Shown here one piece after another: positions 14,741-23,598 of a DNA stretch of 64,000 bases (its first letter is position 1; every line of letters starts with the position of its first letter). A program made the translations under genes and the position numbers. The stretch is from a virus. The notes beneath the pieces are model-generated. The model searched no databases. It saw only the letters and a program-made list of their open reading frames with translations, and had not been told where the DNA came from. The stretch covers positions 1 through 64,000 of IMG/VR virus record IMGVR_UViG_3300017917_004642, one strand, 5' to 3'.

Positions 14741-17371
14741 ATGATTTTAATTTTTAAAAGAGGGTCAAAGTTTAAGGGAACCGTCGGCAACGAAGATATT
14801 GATGCCGAAGGTAATACCTTTCCCCTAATATCACTTCCTGTAAACGAAGAAGGATCTCCCACAGAGTTAAACGATTTCCAGTGGTGGGCTTTTACAGATC
14901 AATGGAATCAATGGCTTAAAAAGAACCCAAGAGAATGGACTGCAGAATCGAGTCAAAGTCCTATTGACAATGCTCAAAAGATCTGGGAAGAAGTTTTCAA
15001 CAAGCCTAATCCATATTCTCAATTTTTCAACTTTCAGGTTTCTTCAATTCTGGAAAAAGGTAAAATATCTTCTTTCGATGAATTTGCAAAAGTTTATGAA
15101 GCGGAAGAAGCAGATGCATCCGGTGTTACCAAAAAATTTATAAAACTAGGCTACGCAATCGAAGCATTAGTAAAGGCGGGAACTCTAAAACCTGATCTTT
15201 CCTTAGATGATGTCAGAGACGGAGAAAAGATTGCACTTGTTGTTGATTTTAGAGACGAGAAAGGAAATGCAATCCTCGAAAGTAGACAGGCATTAAGATT
15301 TGCAAAGATTAAAGATACAGAAAAGCTAACCCTTGGTCTAATTGACTATAGCATCCCGATCGGTGAAATAAAAGATGATCCAGGATCACTATTGAAAAAA
15401 GTCGGTGAATATGCAGCCGCAGTTTTAGTTGGCGGAATAGCAGTTGGCAGTCTAATTCTGGTTGGACAGGTTGCTGGTGGTTTGGCTAGTGCTTGGGCTT
15501 TGAATAAAGCGGTAAGAGGTGTCTACTCAAATTTTGCAAAACCTCAGAGTGTTTCTAAAGTTGTGAATTCTCCTGGTATGTGGGACAAAATCAAAAACTT
15601 TGGATCCTCGATATTTGGTAGAGGAGCAGCTTCTTCAGCATCTGGTGTTGCAAATGCTGCTAGAGTAGTTTTACCGTCTGGAGCCTATGTTGAAGGCGGG
15701 ATTGCTTATAATGCAGCGGGAACAGCATTGAGAGGTGCTGCTGCAAAGGGAGTACAGGCAGCAGCCGCAAGGACAGTTACTGCAGGAGCAGCTCAGGCAG
15801 CAGCTGCTGGTGGTAGCGGATTGGCTGCAGCTGAAGCATCAAATCCAGTAGGGTGGATAATTGCTGCAGCGTCAGCAGTAGCTTCTGCAGGTCAGCAGTT
15901 GTATAACTGGATGAGTGATAAACAGGCTCCTAAATTTGGTGATGTAGATGACTTCGCTAAGGGTGAATTCAAACCTGCTCAGATTCCAGTTGGAAAGCCC
16001 ATTACTATCTGTTGGACCAGCGATGGCGGTGCAGGTTTTTGGGGTGGAGTGCTTAAGGTTTTAACACTTTCTAAAGACGACACAAGAACAACCATGGACC
16101 TAGTTAAGATAGGTGATTTTGGCGGTAGGTCTATCTTTATACTTCTTGATGTGCATTCTCAGTCAATGGAAAAAACACTTAAAGAGAATGATCTAATAAT
16201 GTTGTCATTTGACAATGATGTAACTTTCGAAAGAGGGTATCTTGATAATGATGATCTTGAATTCAACACGATTGCAATTCCTGACATGAAAGCATTCATG
16301 ATATCGACATCTTTCGTCGGATATTGTTCGTGGGAAGATATGCAGGAAGCATACAGTAAAGCACCTGATGTTCCATTTGTTGTACCAGAAAATGCCCCAG
16401 AAGAATATCAGTTTAATTACACCAACAATAAAGGAGAAAAGATAAACGTAAATGGTAGTCTTTTATCTGCTGAAGAACTAGAGCAGATGAACATCGAAGA
16501 AATTCTACCAACTACTTCTGAGATTGCTACATCAGAGTCTTTCCAAGATTACAGAAACTATAAAATTATCAATGAGGATTCAAGAGTTTTGTCTTTTGCT
16601 GATTTTAGCTCATCTCTTATCGTGGAGGCAGAGAAAAAATCGGATTCAAAAAAGGAATCTGAAAAAATAATTGATCAATGGGTAAACGATTACACCAAAG
16701 ATTCTAACGTTGCTAAAGGCCAAGAATTGCAAGCCAAAAAGACAGAAAGCAGCTATGGTCAGGTTTCTATGCCTGTTTACAAGGCAACTGAAATTCAATT
16801 TGTAGATCCAAATTCAAAAGGAGAAGTTCCTAAATTTAGATATTTCATCGTTGGTGACGAAAGCTTGGATGCAGAAAAGGATGAAGCGATCAACGTTGAG
16901 GTTACATCTAGCGATGCAGTAAATGCACCAAGATACGGACTTGCAACCTACGTACCTCCTGCACAGAAAGAAGAGGAAAGTGAGGAAGATTCGGAGGAAG
17001 GAGTTAAACCAATCACGCAAGAAGATCTTGAGAAATCTCCAGAGTTTGTGACAAACAGGGAAGACGTTGACGTCAAGCAAAAGAAAAATTCACTAGTTAT
17101 CTCAGATACTGATACTGAAACAGAAGAAGACGTAAATGTACTGGAAGACTTTGTTACAGAATTGGACAAAAAGGAATTGGGCATTAAAGACTGGAAAAAC
17201 CTAACAAAAATGACAGTTAGGTACGATAGCTCAAAGAACCCAGTTAAAGTAATACTTAGAAACAAGTTCGGCGGCGAAGACAAGGTTAGAAGAATCAGAA
17301 AGGGAGAAGCAGGTTTTGATGCAGCGGTTAAGCTCGTCGACAAGGTGAAATCTGGAATTAAATACGATTGA
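14741..17371 (+). CDS. Large head or ejection-type protein with hydrophobic core
   Basis: 876 residues, family not recognised. An N-terminal Trp-rich domain (about 1-105) is followed by a leader-like segment ISSFDEFAKVYEAEEA (111-121 core). Then come an alpha/beta part, a Gly/Ala-rich hydrophobic segment (about 223-250), a long Ala-rich low-complexity stretch (about 290-365), and a second hydrophobic segment (about 371-391). A further domain is followed by another leader-like segment LSFADFSSSLIVEAE (617-631) and an acidic C-terminus. The two internal leader-like segments with (I/V)-x-E endings may be prohead-protease cleavage points, so it may be matured into pieces. It lies between the nucleotidyltransferase and the protease gene. 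Confidence 0.7.
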   Translation: MILIFKRGSKFKGTVGNEDIDAEGNTFPLISLPVNEEGSPTELNDFQWWAFTDQWNQWLKKNPREWTAESSQSPIDNAQKIWEEVFNKPNPYSQFFNFQVSSILEKGKISSFDEFAKVYEAEEADASGVTKKFIKLGYAIEALVKAGTLKPDLSLDDVRDGEKIALVVDFRDEKGNAILESRQALRFAKIKDTEKLTLGLIDYSIPIGEIKDDPGSLLKKVGEYAAAVLVGGIAVGSLILVGQVAGGLASAWALNKAVRGVYSNFAKPQSVSKVVNSPGMWDKIKNFGSSIFGRGAASSASGVANAARVVLPSGAYVEGGIAYNAAGTALRGAAAKGVQAAAARTVTAGAAQAAAAGGSGLAAAEASNPVGWIIAAASAVASAGQQLYNWMSDKQAPKFGDVDDFAKGEFKPAQIPVGKPITICWTSDGGAGFWGGVLKVLTLSKDDTRTTMDLVKIGDFGGRSIFILLDVHSQSMEKTLKENDLIMLSFDNDVTFERGYLDNDDLEFNTIAIPDMKAFMISTSFVGYCSWEDMQEAYSKAPDVPFVVPENAPEEYQFNYTNNKGEKINVNGSLLSAEELEQMNIEEILPTTSEIATSESFQDYRNYKIINEDSRVLSFADFSSSLIVEAEKKSDSKKESEKIIDQWVNDYTKDSNVAKGQELQAKKTESSYGQVSMPVYKATEIQFVDPNSKGEVPKFRYFIVGDESLDAEKDEAINVEVTSSDAVNAPRYGLATYVPPAQKEEESEEDSEEGVKPITQEDLEKSPEFVTNREDVDVKQKKNSLVISDTDTETEEDVNVLEDFVTELDKKELGIKDWKNLTKMTVRYDSSKNPVKVILRNKFGGEDKVRRIRKGEAGFDAAVKLVDKVKSGIKYD

Positions 17372-17426
17372 TAAAAAAGGTCAATTTTTCTCAGAAAGAG
17401 AGAAGATATATAAGCTTAAATAAAAG
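17372..17426. other. Short gap with leader of the protease-capsid unit
   Basis: A 55-bp AT-rich gap that holds the late-promoter octamer at 17405-17412. No Shine-Dalgarno-like run is obvious before the ATG at 17427. Confidence 0.4.
17405..17412 (+). promoter_or_regulatory. Candidate late promoter GATATATA, protease-capsid unit
   Basis: GATATATA 14 bp before the ATG at 17427, in intergenic DNA. It probably drives the protease-scaffold and major capsid genes. Confidence 0.65.
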
Positions 17427-19457
17427 ATGACTGAAGGAATGGAAAAATCCACGTCTATGAACGAAAATCTGGTTTTTATTCTAGAGAAGCAATCCAATAA
17501 TTTGTCTGCTTCAAAAGAAAAGACTAACGACGGAGACAGCTATGTTCTTCAGGGTATTGCCGCTCAATTTGGCAAAGAGAACAACAACAACAGAATCTAC
17601 GAGGAAGGTGAGTATTTACCACACCTAGATTATTTGAACGACAAGATTTCTCAAAAAAGATTACTTGGCGAGTTGGATCACCCTGAAAAATTTGATGTAT
17701 CGCTAAAAAACATCTCACACGTTATCGAGGAGCTTTCTTACGATAAAGATGGAAGAGTCCTTAAGATAAAAGTTAGATTGTTGGATACACCAGCTGGACA
17801 AATTGCAAAAAAATTAGTTGATGCTGGAATTCCTCTTTCTATTTCATCAAGAGCAGCAGGAAATGTTGGCCCTGATAAAAAAGTACAGATCAAAAAAATC
17901 TTTACTTATGATTTAGTTGCTGATCCTGGATTTCAGGATGCACAACTTGAACGCGTTTACGAAAGCGCAGGTTTTACGTTTTCTGAATTCTCAGAAAGAA
18001 CCAAAAATTCTATTGTTAATTCTTTAGTGTGCATGAACGAATCATTAGGTATTAAAAATGATTCTGGATTGATGATATATAATGTCGACAATAACGAAGA
18101 ATTCGAAAAAATCTTTAAGCAAGAAAAAAATAAATCCGATATTATGGAGTCCAATAAAAAAGAATTTGTAACTAGCGAAGAGCTCAATAGTTATTCGATT
18201 TTCCTTAAGAAAAAGATGGATGAACTTGAGTCTCAGATCTCTGAGATGAAAAAAACACCCGCAGCAGTTTCTGAAAACAAAACCGAAGAAGTTTCTGAAC
18301 TCGAAGAAAGAGTTGCTCGTTTAGAAAAGTACTCCGAGTACCTAGCAGAAAATTTGGAAAGCGCAATTAAGTATGGCGAATACCTCGCAGAAAATCTTGA
18401 TAGCAGCATTACTTACAGTAAGTATTTGGCTGAAAACCTAGACAAAACTATTTCATACTCGAAATACATTGCAGAAAACGTAGATAAGTCTATTTCTTAT
18501 TCTGAGTATGTAGCAGAGAATGTAGATAAAGCAATCGATTACTCTAAGTATTTGGCTGAGAAAGTAGATGACAATATCCAGTACACAGAATACGTTGCTG
18601 AAAATTTGGATAAGACCATTTCTTATTCTGAATACTTAGCAGAAAACGTAGATAAGTCTATCTCTTATTCTGAGTATCTTGCAGAAAACCTTGACAAAGG
18701 TATTGCTTATTCTGAGTACATTGCAGAAAAACTAGATCAAGGTATTTCTTACACTGAGTATCTTGCAGAAAATGTAAACAAGACCATTTCTTATTCTGAG
18801 TATCTTGCAGAAAGCTTAAATAAAGGAATTGCTTATTCCGATTATTTGGCAGAAAAATTAAATGGCACGATTTCTAATGCCGAATCTCTTTCAGAAGGTG
18901 AAAAGACTACTAAAGTCAATTCACTTAACGAAAGCGCAAAAGAACAAGCAGAAATCGCTTCTAAAACTGAATTAGTAGAGTCTGGATTTGCTGGTGATTA
19001 TGGATCACTTTCAAATCAACTAGACGCTCTGATTGAATCAGTCCAAACACAAAAGACTGACGAATTAATACAAAAGGCTGAAAGCAAATTCCAGCCAGCT
19101 GCTCAAACACAAAAAGCGGAAGAGACTTTAAATGAGAACGAAGCATCAGCTAAAGTTCAGTCATCAGGTCACAAGTTTATTGATGAAATGCCCGAAGATT
19201 ACGTTCAGATTTGGGAATCTCTAAATGAAGGTCACAAGCAATCAGTTATTGCACAATCAACTTTCTACAATTTAGAAACACCTTATCAGATCAAAAATTT
19301 CTGGTCAACTCGTCAGCTTGGTGCTAAACCTGTTGGTCTTCAGAAACTCACTGAAAGTCAAGAAACAACAACCACTTCAACCACTTCAGCTCAACCTTAT
19401 AACTCAGATTATCTGGCATGGGTGGCTAAGTCATTAGAAGGAAAATTCAAAAACTAA
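17427..19457 (+). CDS. gp21: Prohead protease fused to scaffold core protein
   Basis: 676 residues. The N-terminal ~175 residues are a T4 gp21-type prohead protease: NNRIYEEGEYL, LGELDHPEKF with H85 and PLSISSRAAG with S140 or S141 as predicted catalytic residues, then FTYDLVADPGFQDA. The rest is scaffold-like: a charged helical part, then thirteen 14-residue repeats (302-483) of the type YSEYLAENLDKTIS, then an acidic tail with several (L/I)-x-E sites. In T4, protease (gp21) and main scaffold (gp22) are separate genes. Here they are one chain, which fixes their ratio unless processing or internal starts intervene. The major capsid gene follows directly. Confidence 0.87.
   Translation: MTEGMEKSTSMNENLVFILEKQSNNLSASKEKTNDGDSYVLQGIAAQFGKENNNNRIYEEGEYLPHLDYLNDKISQKRLLGELDHPEKFDVSLKNISHVIEELSYDKDGRVLKIKVRLLDTPAGQIAKKLVDAGIPLSISSRAAGNVGPDKKVQIKKIFTYDLVADPGFQDAQLERVYESAGFTFSEFSERTKNSIVNSLVCMNESLGIKNDSGLMIYNVDNNEEFEKIFKQEKNKSDIMESNKKEFVTSEELNSYSIFLKKKMDELESQISEMKKTPAAVSENKTEEVSELEERVARLEKYSEYLAENLESAIKYGEYLAENLDSSITYSKYLAENLDKTISYSKYIAENVDKSISYSEYVAENVDKAIDYSKYLAEKVDDNIQYTEYVAENLDKTISYSEYLAENVDKSISYSEYLAENLDKGIAYSEYIAEKLDQGISYTEYLAENVNKTISYSEYLAESLNKGIAYSDYLAEKLNGTISNAESLSEGEKTTKVNSLNESAKEQAEIASKTELVESGFAGDYGSLSNQLDALIESVQTQKTDELIQKAESKFQPAAQTQKAEETLNENEASAKVQSSGHKFIDEMPEDYVQIWESLNEGHKQSVIAQSTFYNLETPYQIKNFWSTRQLGAKPVGLQKLTESQETTTTSTTSAQPYNSDYLAWVAKSLEGKFKN
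18330..18875 (+). repeat. Thirteen tandem 42-bp units (14-residue repeat)
   Basis: Thirteen consecutive in-frame units encode variants of YSEYLAENLDKTIS, residues 302-483 of the protease-scaffold protein. DNA copies differ mostly at synonymous sites, while Y1, Y4, A6, E7 and I13 are nearly fixed. The 14-residue period equals two heptads and suits a long amphipathic helix or coiled coil. Each unit contains L/I/V-A-E, the general form of the T4 prohead-protease cleavage site. Confidence 0.95.
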
Positions 19458-19471
19458 AAAAACATAAAAAA

Positions 19472-21190
19472 ATGAAACTCATCAACGAAGCAGAAATCTT
19501 CGATACCTGGGCGCCTATCATTGAGCAAAAAGCCGGTATTGTTGATTCAGAAAAAAAACAGTGGCTTTCTAAATACTGCCACTACCACTCATTAAACGAA
19601 TCAGCTGGTGCTTACCAGTCTTTGAACGTTGTTAACGGTATGGGTCCCGTTGCACCTCCAGCATTCCCAGCTTCTACGCAAGCAGGTTCTGTAGGCGGTT
19701 ATTCACCTAACCAAGGATTCTACAGCCAGTCATGGCAAGGATCTGGCGATAAATTCCCTTCACTTCTTCCTTTGGCTATTCAGGTAGCTGCGAAGACTGT
19801 AGGTTTTGATATCGTTCCAGTTATCCCTATGTCAGGTCCTTCAGGCGTATTGTCATACCTTGACTACGTTTACGCTGGTGGTAAAGTTAGCCCAGCAAGT
19901 GTTGGTACAACCTCTGCAGATGCTTTGGCTGCTGCTCCAACCATGATCAAAGTACAGATCACTTCTTATGCTGCAGGTTATCCTGATTCATTCGTAGTTG
20001 GTACTACTTACTACATCACTAACGCTACATCAGCAAGTGCTTACTTGACTACCAAATTTGTTGGTCTTTCAAGAATCGATGGTTATCCTATCTTCGAAAT
20101 CACCGACGTAACTGCAGGTGAGTCAGTAGCTTCTGTAATTAACGGTGGTGCTACTAAAATTGGTACAGCTCCTGACGGTTCACAAGCTGGTACTACTACT
20201 GCTTCTGCATCTTTGGTAAAAGCTCTTGAAGATCATATCCAAGGTTTCTCTGGTGCTGGTTTCTATGACAACCAAAACTGGCAAGGTCCTTTCGTAGATG
20301 GTACCAAGACTTACAACCCAATGTTGAGAAGCGTAGGAGAAGAAAACTACTACAACTTGATGGGTCTTTCGACTTTCACCAAGTTCGTAGAAGCTGATAC
20401 TTTCCAAGTAGCTGCTTCAGTTACAACTGAGCAAATCCAAGATCTTAATAAGCAATTCGGTATCGACGTAATTTCTATGATCGAGAACGCATTGGTTAAT
20501 GAGGTTTCACAAGCTATTAACAAGCACATCCTTGCTAGAGCTTTTGCTCTTGGTTGGTCTAACAACAACGCTTTCTTCACAACTGAAGGCCAAAACCTTA
20601 ACCTTAACCTTGTAATTGGTGGTACTGCTGGTTCTTACACCATCCCATCTTACGTAGGTAAAGACGATACCGCCATCACAATGGCTGGTACTGCTGGTCC
20701 TGCTAGCACAAACTACGAGAACTTGTCAACTTTACAAAGAAGATTGTTCTCTAGAATTCTTGCTGCAGCTAACGTAGTAGCTAACAGAGGTAGAAGAGGT
20801 CCTGCTAACTTCATCGTAACTAACGCTAACTTGGCGTCTTCGATGCAAGATATCAGCCAATTCACTTTCGCTCCATTCTCAAACACCCTTACCCAAAACA
20901 ACGGAACTCTTTATCCAGTAGGTTCTCTTGCAGGTATGACAGTGTATGTAGATCAGAACATGAAATACAATGACACTAGAATCCTTATCGGTAGAAAAGG
21001 TGGTGATGATGAGCCAGGTTTGAAATTCATGCCTTACATGATGGCTGAGTCAATCCAGACTATTTCTGAAGGAACTATGTCTCCTAAGATCGCAGTTAAG
21101 TCACGTTATGCTTTAGTAGAAGCTGGTTTCCATCCAGAAACTATGTATTTCTGCTTCAACGTTAACGTTCCAACTGGCGGTTTGAACTAA
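19472..21190 (+). CDS. gp23: Major capsid protein, T4 gp23-like
   Basis: 572 residues (T4 gp23 has 521). It follows the protease-scaffold gene as in T4 (21-22-23 order). The N-terminal segment MKLINEAEIFDTWAPIIEQK and the block YCHYHSLNESAG (35-46) precede the mature shell sequence. Cleavage after L41-N42-E43 would match the gp23-type propeptide removal by the gp21 protease. GSGDKFPSLLPLAIQVAAKTVGFDIVPVIPM (key residues about 91-121) is a conserved HK97-fold start. The gene is visibly richer in C-ending codons (AAC, TTC, ATC) than its neighbours, as expected for a very highly expressed product. A strong terminator follows. Confidence 0.93.
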   Translation: MKLINEAEIFDTWAPIIEQKAGIVDSEKKQWLSKYCHYHSLNESAGAYQSLNVVNGMGPVAPPAFPASTQAGSVGGYSPNQGFYSQSWQGSGDKFPSLLPLAIQVAAKTVGFDIVPVIPMSGPSGVLSYLDYVYAGGKVSPASVGTTSADALAAAPTMIKVQITSYAAGYPDSFVVGTTYYITNATSASAYLTTKFVGLSRIDGYPIFEITDVTAGESVASVINGGATKIGTAPDGSQAGTTTASASLVKALEDHIQGFSGAGFYDNQNWQGPFVDGTKTYNPMLRSVGEENYYNLMGLSTFTKFVEADTFQVAASVTTEQIQDLNKQFGIDVISMIENALVNEVSQAINKHILARAFALGWSNNNAFFTTEGQNLNLNLVIGGTAGSYTIPSYVGKDDTAITMAGTAGPASTNYENLSTLQRRLFSRILAAANVVANRGRRGPANFIVTNANLASSMQDISQFTFAPFSNTLTQNNGTLYPVGSLAGMTVYVDQNMKYNDTRILIGRKGGDDEPGLKFMPYMMAESIQTISEGTMSPKIAVKSRYALVEAGFHPETMYFCFNVNVPTGGLN

Positions 21191-21211
21191 TAAACTAGAT
21201 TAACTAACTAT

Positions 21212-21243
21212 AAAACCCCAAGCTTCGGCTTGGGGTTTTTTGT
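21212..21243 (+). terminator. Terminator after major capsid gene
   Basis: A perfect 12-bp stem (AAAACCCCAAGC with GCTTGGGGTTTT) closed by a TTCG tetraloop and followed by a T-run. It ends the protease-capsid unit. Confidence 0.95.
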
Positions 21244-21262
21244 GTTTATCATTTAATGGTAT

Positions 21263-21270
21263 GATATATA
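21263..21270 (+). promoter_or_regulatory. Candidate late promoter GATATATA, internal-protein operon
   Basis: GATATATA in the gap after the capsid terminator, 33 bp before the ATG at 21304. A second, less exact GTATATAA lies at 21293-21300, too close to the ATG to be the promoter. Confidence 0.65.
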
Positions 21271-21303
21271 GTCTAAAGTAAATCTTCGGATAGTATATAA
21301 GCT

Positions 21304-22425
21304 ATGAGCAAAATTTTTAGATTTGAGCAATATTTAGAAGAAAGGGATTATTTTTCACCTGTCTCTGAAGATTTGTACTCAGAAATATCTGATTGGGTTA
21401 CTAATGAATCCATTAACGAAGGACTGCTGGATACAATTAAAAACAAGCTATCAAAAAATCTATTGGGTGATTTTTCTAAGGTTTCCGCAATAGATGCAAT
21501 CAGAAAGGGCAATCTTGAAATTGAAAAGGATCTTGTTTTGAAGAAATATGATTTCAACGATAAGCTTGATGCTTTGGAATTGAAACTAGCTAAGGTTACA
21601 AGAAGCGGAAATAGATCTGCAATCTTGGCAGTACAGAACGAAATTGATAAGAAAAGGGCAGAACAAAAAGCTTACATAAAAAGTAAAAAAGCTCAAATTG
21701 AAAACGGATTGTTATTACTGTCTAAAGCTATCGATAAGAATAAGAGAAGAAAAGAATATTATGAAGCTGGTAAAGCAGAGGATGAATTAGCATTTGCCAA
21801 TTTCGAATATGATATCGCAAAGAAAAAATCAAGCTCACAGAAAGAGGTTGATAAATTGAAAAAATCTTTGGATAAAGCTAAAGCAGATGCTGAAGAACTT
21901 ATTAAAAGATTCAAGGATTCTGTTTCTGTTTCTAATGATAATCCAGTTGAAATAGAAAGCAAAGACCTTATAAACCCAGATAAGATCAAGAAAAAGCTTT
22001 CTGCCAAGAAATTCAGTGACCTTATAGAGATTAAAGAAAAAACAAAGCAAAACGTTAACAAGAAAAAAGAAGACCTTGTTAAGTACCTTGAAGATCTAGC
22101 TAATACCATCGAGAAGCATAGTAAAGCTATGGTCAATGTTAAAAGCTCGGTTTTAGCATCAGCTGAAAAAAAATCTACCGATTTAGCAAATGAAATTGAT
22201 GCTCAAATTAATCTTCTTAATCTTTATAATAATATAGGTAATTCCCAAACCGAGATCGAAAAGGTATTAAAGGATCCTTCCGATTTAAAATCTTTGTTTT
22301 CAAAAATCAGTAATGCAATTAAAGATTCTAAGGATGATTCCTCTGGGATTTCAAAAGAAATTCTTGTTGTTTTTTCTGATCCGACTGCTAAAAAATTGAA
22401 ACAAGCAATTAAAAAAATTAAATAA
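21304..22425 (+). CDS. Coiled-coil protein, likely internal head protein
   Basis: 373 residues, mostly charged helix (Lys/Glu/Asp/Ala-rich, coiled coil about 70-230 and 255-310), no enzyme motif. The N-terminus IFRFEQYLEERDYF is leader-like (L11-E12-E13) and a second site I37-N38-E39 precedes GLLDTIKNKL. It is first in an operon of four similar lysine-rich helical proteins directly after the capsid gene, where T4-like phages often place internal or head-associated proteins. The function is not known; a packaged, DNA-associated role is an inference. Confidence 0.72.
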   Translation: MSKIFRFEQYLEERDYFSPVSEDLYSEISDWVTNESINEGLLDTIKNKLSKNLLGDFSKVSAIDAIRKGNLEIEKDLVLKKYDFNDKLDALELKLAKVTRSGNRSAILAVQNEIDKKRAEQKAYIKSKKAQIENGLLLLSKAIDKNKRRKEYYEAGKAEDELAFANFEYDIAKKKSSSQKEVDKLKKSLDKAKADAEELIKRFKDSVSVSNDNPVEIESKDLINPDKIKKKLSAKKFSDLIEIKEKTKQNVNKKKEDLVKYLEDLANTIEKHSKAMVNVKSSVLASAEKKSTDLANEIDAQINLLNLYNNIGNSQTEIEKVLKDPSDLKSLFSKISNAIKDSKDDSSGISKEILVVFSDPTAKKLKQAIKKIK

Positions 22426-22426
22426 G

Positions 22427-23317
22427 ATGCTGTATAACTTTAAACGGTGGCAAAATGAAATTGCCTTAAACGAATCTAAATCCATGGATAGCATCATGAA
22501 TTGGCTTAGCTCCAATTTTGGCGGTTCTGTGGCAAAGATAGATTCCCTACTCGGTAACATTCTTTCTATTGAAGAAGATTACATGAAAGAATGGAATGAT
22601 ATACAAACAGAAATAGACTCTTTGGAAGTTCAAAAAGCACAGATCAAAAGTGATCCGGCTGAAGCTAAAAAATTGGAAAGAATGATTTCCAGAAGCCACA
22701 AGCTTCTTGACGCATTATCCAAGAAAAGAAGAGCTAAGATTGATGACGTTGAGAAAAAGGTGGAAGCTGCTACAGAAGGCAAACAAAGACTGATCGCTTA
22801 TTGGAACATGAAGAAATCTGAGGCTGAATCTGATGTTGCTGAAAAGTTGTATAAGATTGCTAAAAATCTTACCGATTCTTCGATTGCTGATGAACTATAC
22901 GACAAGTATAAAGATGCTGCATTAATGGCAAAAAAGAAAGATGAACAATTCAGATCTAAATTTGGTGAACTTAAACTTTCTTCAGCAAGTACTTCACTCG
23001 ACTCTGATGAAAAGCCATCTAAAACTAGTAGTTTTTCACTAGACCCTATCCTTGCAATGAATGCTGTTCAATTTACCAAGTATGTTCAAGGATTAGAAAA
23101 AGGTGCGGTTAAAGAGCTAATCAAATTTATGATGACCGAAAGAAACGAAAGGTATGCAACCATTGACACAGAAAGGGATAGGCTTGAAGCTCAAGCTGAT
23201 AAAAAAGGACTTTCTGCATCCGATGTTAAATCAAGTCTGAAAGATTTAAGAGAAACCCTGATGGAGCAGGTCAGAGATTTAAGAACGAAAATAACCATCG
23301 CAAGAAGATATGCCTAA
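22427..23317 (+). CDS. Coiled-coil protein, likely internal head protein
   Basis: 296 residues starting one base after the previous stop. The N-terminus YNFKRWQNEIALNESKS carries L14-N15-E16 before Ser17, a good match to the prohead-protease site. The rest is helical with charged heptads (about 45-125), a Ser-rich linker (about 185-205) and a C-terminal coiled coil. The family is unknown. Its end overlaps the next start by 8 bases. Confidence 0.7.
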   Translation: MLYNFKRWQNEIALNESKSMDSIMNWLSSNFGGSVAKIDSLLGNILSIEEDYMKEWNDIQTEIDSLEVQKAQIKSDPAEAKKLERMISRSHKLLDALSKKRRAKIDDVEKKVEAATEGKQRLIAYWNMKKSEAESDVAEKLYKIAKNLTDSSIADELYDKYKDAALMAKKKDEQFRSKFGELKLSSASTSLDSDEKPSKTSSFSLDPILAMNAVQFTKYVQGLEKGAVKELIKFMMTERNERYATIDTERDRLEAQADKKGLSASDVKSSLKDLRETLMEQVRDLRTKITIARRYA

Positions 23318-23594
23318 TCTAAGTCAATCACCTAAAATTGTTGGGCTTAAGGATTTCCAAATTAACGAGGGTGTTAATGAGAATTTAATCACTGCAAAGA
23401 AACTTGTTAATGATAAACTTGCAGAGATTGCCGGTGAAATTGCTAACGAGAAAAAACAAATCACAACTCCCAATAAAATTGCTAGTATGAGAAAGCAGGC
23501 GACACTCTATAGTCAAATGCCAGCTCTTATTAACAAACTAGCAGATGCTATAGATGCTAAAGAAAAATCAGGAGATAGAACAAACATTTATTAA
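23310..23594 (+). CDS. Small helical protein, likely internal head protein
   Basis: 94 residues. KIVGLKDFQINEGVNENL at the N-terminus has the leader form with I18-N19-E20 before Gly21. The remainder is a lysine-rich helix. Its start lies within the last codons of the previous gene and its stop is 4 bases before the next ATG, so the operon is tightly packed. No known domain. Confidence 0.68.
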   Translation: MPNLSQSPKIVGLKDFQINEGVNENLITAKKLVNDKLAEIAGEIANEKKQITTPNKIASMRKQATLYSQMPALINKLADAIDAKEKSGDRTNIY

Positions 23595-23598
23595 GACT

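Noticed and set aside
18074-18081. GATATATA inside the protease-scaffold gene
   Set aside because: No gene start follows at suitable distance; chance match in AT-rich DNA. The same applies to 33042-33049.
18330-18875. Regular 42-bp repeats that could look like a CRISPR array
   Set aside because: The units are in frame inside a long gene, have no unique spacers and encode a 14-residue protein repeat.
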